From Spirochaetaceae bacterium (lineage in GTDB: Bacteria > Spirochaetota > Spirochaetia > Treponematales > Breznakiellaceae), in NCBI GenBank assembly GCA_031257995.1, contig JAIRNN010000063.1:1-8758 (forward strand): 8,758 bases of DNA, given 5' to 3'. The notes below the pieces were generated by a model that had not been told where the DNA came from, did not search any database, and saw only the letters and a program-made list of their open reading frames with translations. Each line of letters starts with the position of its first letter. Positions within the stretch are counted from its first letter, which is position 1. Shown piece by piece: positions 5,289-8,758 of this stretch. The position numbers were made by a program, and so were the translations under genes.

Positions 5289-5897
5289 CTAATATATCGG
5301 ATCAGTGGCTTTTAGGCAATAGGGCAGCCGCATCTCCGCCACGATACCGCAGTCGTCAAGCCTGTGCACGGTGATTGATGTTTTTCCCCCGGCACTTTCG
5401 TAGACGGCGAAAGTCGGGACGGCGGGCGTATCCGGGGTTTGGGTCTTGGGTAGCGATACGGAACCCGGATTGCAACAGATAAGGCCGCCTTTTTCCTCAA
5501 GCCGCCAGATGTGCGTGTGGCCTGAAAACAACACGCTGCCGGGTGGGAGGACGTAGGGCAACTCTTCTTCCATATAGACGTGGCCGTGGGTGAGAAAAAG
5601 CCGCCGGCCCTCGTCAACGATAAGCGCATAATCGCTCATACAGGGGAAGTTGAGCAAGAGCTGGTCAACTTCCGCATCACAGTTTCCGCGCACGGCGATG
5701 ATGGCATCTCGGTATTGGTTGAGAATGTCAACAACGCCTTTCGGGTCATGGCCGCCGGGGAGGCTGTTGCGCGGGCCGTGATAGAGGACATCGCCTAGAA
5801 TGAAGAGAAACGAGGCGTTCGATTGTTCAAAACGGGCGACCGCTTTTTTAGCCGCTAAAGAGGAACCGTGAATGTCGGAAATAATAACGTATTTCAT
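5289..5897 (-). CDS. yfcE: YfcE-like metallophosphoesterase
   Basis: The 202-residue product carries the complete calcineurin-like phosphoesterase motif set: Asp8 and His10 in ISDIHGS, Asp36 in FILGDVLYHGPRN, Asn72 in VRGNCDAE, His104 in FLTHGHVY, and the His127/His129 pair in FSGHTHI, followed by CNPGSVSLPK. GPRN and NPGS patterns and the length agree with the YfcE subgroup of cytoplasmic, metal-dependent phosphodiesterases, whose natural substrate is uncertain. Unlike the TIGR00282 protein elsewhere in this window, no ligand is missing. Its ATG overlaps the stop of the GH57 gene as ATGA (5894-5897), so it is probably translated by coupling; the upstream GGCGGGGCC is a poor ribosome site. 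Being third in an operon with glycan-related genes hints at a link with phosphorylated sugars or nucleotides, but this is inference. Confidence 0.93.
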   Translation of the reverse strand: MKYVIISDIHGSSLAAKKAVARFEQSNASFLFILGDVLYHGPRNSLPGGHDPKGVVDILNQYRDAIIAVRGNCDAEVDQLLLNFPCMSDYALIVDEGRRLFLTHGHVYMEEELPYVLPPGSVLFSGHTHIWRLEEKGGLICCNPGSVSLPKTQTPDTPAVPTFAVYESAGGKTSITVHRLDDCGIVAEMRLPYCLKATDPIY

Positions 5898-7570
5898 AAC
5901 AGGCCCCGCCTCCGCATACCATCGTACTTTTTGAACATCCGGTAATTCAGTTCAGGAAACACATAGTCGCGTTCTTCCAGAAAGGCAAGCCACTTTGCGC
6001 TCATAAAGTTGTGCCCCAGCGATTCATAGATTGCGGTAAAGTTTTCCAAGTGTTCTTCGATCTCGGCCTTGGCATAGGCCGCCTTGCTGTCGTCGGAGAG
6101 CATCGCCGCCAGTAGCGCGTTTTGGGATAACATTAACTCATGGGCGGCCTGATTTAGGAAACGCTCCCGTATGCCGGAATCGTCAAATCGTTCCGCGATT
6201 TCCATCATGCGCTCAATAGCCCGGAAGATATGGCGGTAAATCCAGTCGTTGGAGGAATCCAAAACGATTTCCGCATAGCCCATGATCCCGCACGAGGAGT
6301 AGAGCGGCGTTACCGTTTCCAATGACGCGGCCTTGCTTAATGCGGTACCCTCTTTACTCAAAAAGGCGTAGGGCGTGGTCAACTCCACCTCTTTCCGGGC
6401 GTGCATCTCACGGAAAAAAGATTCAAGGAACGACGATCCTTCTATCCAGTTCCTGCCAAACGTATCAATGTCAACGGCGATGATTGAAACCGGACGCTTC
6501 TCGCCTCCCATAGCGGCGGCGGCCTTTTCAAGACGATCTTCACAGGCGGACACATAGTCTTTCGCCGCGTTTGCCGCCTTTTTACGCGCTTTTTCAGCAT
6601 TGTAATAGATACCCTGAACACAGCCGCTCTGCCGCGACCGGAACCAGTATTTGTATCCGGTGGGATTTCGCTCACCCTCCGCACCGCAAAAACGCTCCAC
6701 CGCCTCACGAGGAAGCTCATACCCCGCATCCCGCGAGTTGTCCCGGTAACATTCCTCGTCTATCTCGCATAGGGCCTTGGACAGATAAAAATCACGGGCG
6801 AACACGACAAGTCCTTTTTTGGTGCGTACCGGATAAAAAGAACCGGTGGACGGAGGCGGATCGGCAAGGAGCAGCCCGTGCGTGTCGACGATCGTGTAGT
6901 TAAAGTTATAGTCGAGAATCGGATCGTCCAGATCGGTACTGTAGGCCAGATCGGTAAGCCACAGCCCCACAGGTTCATCGCCGAGAAACTTCTTCGCGGA
7001 CGAAAGAGCCGCCGCCAACTGAGCGCGAATCACCTCGGGATACGAGGTGTAGAAAGGCAGATAACAATCCGTTGCAGGACTTGCCAGAATTTCGATACCG
7101 CCGGTTCGATTAAAATGCCTTAACATCTCCAGAATGTCGTAGTTTTTCTTTTCAAGATATTTTTTGGTCCGGACAAAATGTTCAAGATAGCCATTTACCA
7201 GTGCCGCCAGCGGTTCGTACCCCATACTGCGAGTACCTTCTTTTTTGCCAAACGCGATCTGCCGGTCAAGATATTTGAGGTACCGCGCCATTACTTTCTT
7301 GTTACCCAGCGCGGAACAGAGCAACGGGGAAAGTGCCAGCACCATCTTGAACGGCACCTTGTCCTGTTCAAGCCGCTCGAAAATCAAAAGAAGCGGCAAG
7401 AGATTCTCGTTTATCTCCTCAAAAAAACGAATCTCAGCGGGTGTCCAGAACACATTCCCCGGCGTAGCACATGGATCGTCTTCACCGTGCTTCCCCTCCG
7501 GCGGCAAAACATTGCCGGACACAAAGGGAATAGCGGCATTGACCAGCAGACACAAGGCTTTTTGACTCAT
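5894..7570 (-). CDS. GH57/DUF1957 glucan-branching-enzyme-like protein with degraded active site
   Basis: This 558-residue protein follows GH57 branching enzymes (DUF1957 architecture) from end to end. The N-terminal motif HxHxP(Y/F)V appears as LLVNAAIPFV (8-17), so both His are lost (Asn11, Ala13). The AATHGYLP motif appears as SPATDCYLPF (164-173), His to Asp168. The nucleophile motif GxWxPECAY appears as GLWLTDLAYS (202-211), Glu to Asp206. The acid/base motif DxExFGHxWxEG appears as DIDTFGRNWIEG (367-378): the Asp is kept, His becomes Arg. IVDTHG (227-232), NDWIYRH (441-447), the helical QAAHELMLSQN region and FPELNYRMF (538-546) support homology over the whole length. Active members transfer alpha-1,4-glucan segments to make alpha-1,6 branches; this one may bind glucan without catalysis. 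A Shine-Dalgarno AGGGGGA overlaps the DUF4912 stop. No signal peptide is seen. Confidence 0.85.
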   Translation of the reverse strand: MSQKALCLLVNAAIPFVSGNVLPPEGKHGEDDPCATPGNVFWTPAEIRFFEEINENLLPLLLIFERLEQDKVPFKMVLALSPLLCSALGNKKVMARYLKYLDRQIAFGKKEGTRSMGYEPLAALVNGYLEHFVRTKKYLEKKNYDILEMLRHFNRTGGIEILASPATDCYLPFYTSYPEVIRAQLAAALSSAKKFLGDEPVGLWLTDLAYSTDLDDPILDYNFNYTIVDTHGLLLADPPPSTGSFYPVRTKKGLVVFARDFYLSKALCEIDEECYRDNSRDAGYELPREAVERFCGAEGERNPTGYKYWFRSRQSGCVQGIYYNAEKARKKAANAAKDYVSACEDRLEKAAAAMGGEKRPVSIIAVDIDTFGRNWIEGSSFLESFFREMHARKEVELTTPYAFLSKEGTALSKAASLETVTPLYSSCGIMGYAEIVLDSSNDWIYRHIFRAIERMMEIAERFDDSGIRERFLNQAAHELMLSQNALLAAMLSDDSKAAYAKAEIEEHLENFTAIYESLGHNFMSAKWLAFLEERDYVFPELNYRMFKKYDGMRRRGLL

Positions 7571-7582
7571 TTGACATTCCCC

Positions 7583-8269
7583 CTAGGGACGTTCTCCCTT
7601 GATCTTTTCCCGCAAAACAGGAAGATCCCTGATACCGGAAAGCGCGGCAAGCGGATCCACATTCCCCTCACACGCCGGTAAAATGTCCGGCTGACGGAAA
7701 GATCGCGTCTTCGCGAGCGCCTCCTCCCTTCCGCCGATCTGAGCGCAAAGTTCCACAAAAAACATATCCCCCTCCGACGGAAAATCCAGATACCACGCCT
7801 TGTCGTTATTCCCGACGGAAACATGGTACGACGCAAAAACCGCCGTCTTCTTTAAGGCATTGATCCGCAGGCAAAGCCCCTCAAAATTTTCCGTTTTCAC
7901 CAGCCGTTCCAAAAGCGACTCCTTGACCTCCCAAAAGACAAAGAACCACAAAGGATCACGCACCAGTGCCGTGATGTAGGTGATATTGTACCGTTCAGGA
8001 ATCCTCACCGTGAGAAACGGATTCGTCTTGGGATCCTGAGCCGCTTCCATTCTGGCATACTTCCACTCGCGCTCACTGTTCTGAACCGGCTTCACGTGCT
8101 CGTCAACAGCGTCCAGAATCTCGCCGATAATCCGCGCACGGTCGAAAATTCCCTGTGGCAAATCCACCGCCAGTTGAGCCGCGACCGTCAACAACTCCTG
8201 AGAAGTAAAACTCTCCAGATGCGCCCTACTGAACGAGTAAATCGTTGTATCTTTCCATAACGATGTCAT
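7583..8269 (-). CDS. DUF4912 domain protein with N-terminal SAP/Rho-N-like helices
   Basis: The 228-residue protein is the first gene of the minus-strand operon. Residues 17-56 (HLESFTSQELLTVAAQLAVDL, then PQGIFDRARIIGEILDAV) form a helix-extended-loop-helix resembling SAP or Rho-N domains, which may bind nucleic acid or another protein. The central part (93-178) is DUF4912-like: YNITYITALVRDPLWFFVFWEV, where the DPxWxFxxWE core is diagnostic, followed by strand-rich sequence ending FFVELCAQIG. DUF4912 genes are commonly found beside GH57/DUF1957 and glycosyltransferase genes, as here, but the biochemical role is unknown. A strong Shine-Dalgarno AGGGGAG lies 4 nt before the ATG (8274-8280). 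Twelve nucleotides separate its stop from the GH57 gene. No signal peptide or membrane segment is visible. Confidence 0.87.
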   Translation of the reverse strand: MTSLWKDTTIYSFSRAHLESFTSQELLTVAAQLAVDLPQGIFDRARIIGEILDAVDEHVKPVQNSEREWKYARMEAAQDPKTNPFLTVRIPERYNITYITALVRDPLWFFVFWEVKESLLERLVKTENFEGLCLRINALKKTAVFASYHVSVGNNDKAWYLDFPSEGDMFFVELCAQIGGREEALAKTRSFRQPDILPACEGNVDPLAALSGIRDLPVLREKIKGERP

Positions 8270-8281
8270 ATAACTCCCCTT

Positions 8282-8310
8282 ATGGTAACGGAGTGATGAA
8301 AAATATGCAA
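8282..8310 (-). promoter_or_regulatory. Weak candidate promoter for the DUF4912-GH57-yfcE-BOF operon
   Basis: On the minus strand, TTGCAT (8310-8305) is followed after 17 nt by TACCAT (8287-8282), just upstream of the AGGGGAG ribosome site. The hexamers match consensus only partly (three and four of six), so spacing and position are the main support. Confidence 0.3.
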
Positions 8311-8363
8311 CAGATGGAAAAATCTACAGGTTACAGCGTTTCTGCCAAGAAGATGTAAGGCGG

Positions 8364-8415
8364 GGGAAGCCTCCCCTCGCTCCAACCCTGCGGCTTTCCG
8401 CTACCCCCTCCGCTG
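8364..8415 (-). repeat. Dispersed hairpin repeat, copy B
   Basis: Read on the minus strand, this contains CAGCGGAGGGGGTAGCGG (8415-8398) and then GGAGCGAGGGGAGGCTTCCC (8383-8364), matching blocks of copy A at 2513-2530 and 2560-2579 in the same order but with a shorter middle. The second block contains a small stem (GGGGA/TCCCC, 8363-8376). It lies in the intergenic region between the divergent DUF4912 and glycosyltransferase genes. Confidence 0.75.
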
Positions 8416-8440
8416 GGCACCCAATGCCGCGTCCGCAACG

Positions 8441-8451
8441 CCCCCCCCCCC
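8441..8451 (+). repeat. Poly-C tract (11 C), intergenic
   Basis: Eleven consecutive C lie 61 bp upstream of the glycosyltransferase -35 box. Tracts of this length are prone to slipped-strand length change, and homopolymer tracts upstream of promoters are known to modulate transcription in treponemes and other bacteria. Whether this one does so is open. Confidence 0.8.
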
Positions 8452-8512
8452 GGTTTCATGCCAATCGGTATTTTGCAAAGAGATATACTAATACTGTCAT
8501 GATATCTACCGC

Positions 8513-8541
8513 TTGACACATTATCAACCTCCCGATAAAGT
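8513..8541 (+). promoter_or_regulatory. Sigma70-type promoter of the glycosyltransferase gene
   Basis: A perfect -35 TTGACA (8513-8518), an ideal 17-nt spacer and TAAAGT (8536-8541, four of six consensus) point to transcription starting near 8548, which is the A of the start codon. No Shine-Dalgarno is seen before the ATG, so the message could be leaderless. Confidence 0.6.
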
Positions 8542-8547
8542 ATTATT

Positions 8548-8758
8548 ATGTTTATAAATTATCGCCCTGGACCCCCCCCCCGCAATGTAGCGGCGTTCTC
8601 CCTTTCCCTCATCGTCCCCTGTTTCAACGAGGAACAAACCATAGCCGGCTGTATCGAGCGCGTGCGGGATGTCGCCAGGGAACAGGCCTTTGCCCTTGAG
8701 ATTATCGTTGTCAACGACGCCTCAACCGACAACAGCCTCGCCATCCTCAAGGATATTC
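8548..8758 (+). CDS. Family 2 glycosyltransferase, N-terminal part (runs off window), with poly-C tract
   Basis: Seventy codons are visible and the frame is still open at the window end. After a short leader (MFINYRPGPPPRNVAAF) comes the GT-A/GT2 N-terminus: SLSLIVPCFNEEQTIAGCIE (18-37) and EIIVVNDASTDNSLAIL (51-67), with Asp57 in the nucleotide-sugar-binding strand. Such enzymes transfer sugars from nucleotide-sugars to lipid carriers, glycans or proteins on the cytoplasmic face of the membrane; the acceptor cannot be predicted from this fragment. The ATG at 8548 is the first start after an in-frame TAA (8536-8538), and no ATG, GTG or TTG occurs in frame between the C-tract and the conserved motifs, so initiation must precede the tract. 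Codons 9-12 contain ten C in a row, keeping the frame ON here. The gene is divergent from the DUF4912-GH57 operon. Confidence 0.88.
   Translation, partial: MFINYRPGPPPRNVAAFSLSLIVPCFNEEQTIAGCIERVRDVAREQAFALEIIVVNDASTDNSLAILKDI
8572..8581 (+). repeat. Poly-C tract (10 C) inside the glycosyltransferase coding region
   Basis: Ten C span codons 9-12 (GGA CCC CCC CCC CGC). With nine C the frame hits TAG at 8588-8590 almost at once; with eleven C it runs to TGA at 8697-8699. The tract therefore has the geometry of a slipped-strand ON/OFF switch. Confidence 0.85.

Noticed and set aside
7100..7125. tRNA-like GGTTCGAT word
   Set aside because: It falls within the GH57 coding region, and no acceptor stem or CCA-proximal pairing can be made around it.

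Overview
The window reads as accessory-rich chromosome of a moderately GC-rich spirochaete, most likely a treponeme of the insect-gut or related group. This is an inference from gene content: a fused type I AroD-AroE enzyme, an 'AEIVG'-type TIGR00282 protein, a DUF4912 gene paired with a GH57/DUF1957 gene, a treponeme-style IS200-like transposase tail, and hairpin-rich intergenic repeats. No rRNA or tRNA gene was found to confirm it.

Layout. 1-330 (+): 3' end of an IS200/Y1-like transposase. 432-550: a palindromic element. 548-1791 (-): rnhA followed, through an ATGA overlap, by a TIGR00282 (YmdB-like) metallophosphoesterase relative that has lost most of its metal ligands. 1811-2155 (+): a HIT protein whose start codon is only 19 bp from that of rnhA. 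2156-2726: no gene, but a very dense series of small hairpins that includes a degenerate 23-nt tandem array. 2727-4811 (+): a small exported protein of unknown function and, 6 nt later, bifunctional aroDE. 4812-4891: palindromes between convergent genes. 4892-8269 (-): a tight four-gene operon, in transcription order DUF4912 protein, GH57/DUF1957 protein, YfcE-like phosphodiesterase, exported YgiW-type OB-fold protein. 8270-8547: divergent intergenic region with a second copy of the hairpin repeat, an 11-C tract and a good sigma70-type promoter. 8548-8758 (+): start of a family 2 glycosyltransferase cut by the window edge.

How it may work together. The strongest unusual signal is at the right end. 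The glycosyltransferase carries a run of ten C within its first 12 codons. Gain or loss of one C introduces a stop, so this looks like an ON/OFF phase-variable glycan gene, caught here in the ON frame. It is divergent from an operon whose second gene is a GH57 glucan-branching-enzyme relative with a degraded active site, next to a DUF4912 protein, a phosphodiesterase and a periplasmic OB-fold protein. Together these suggest a switchable surface or exopolysaccharide module; that is a hypothesis. A second protein with a degraded active site (TIGR00282) and possible leaderless promoters (rnhA/HIT and the glycosyltransferase) are the other points to check.
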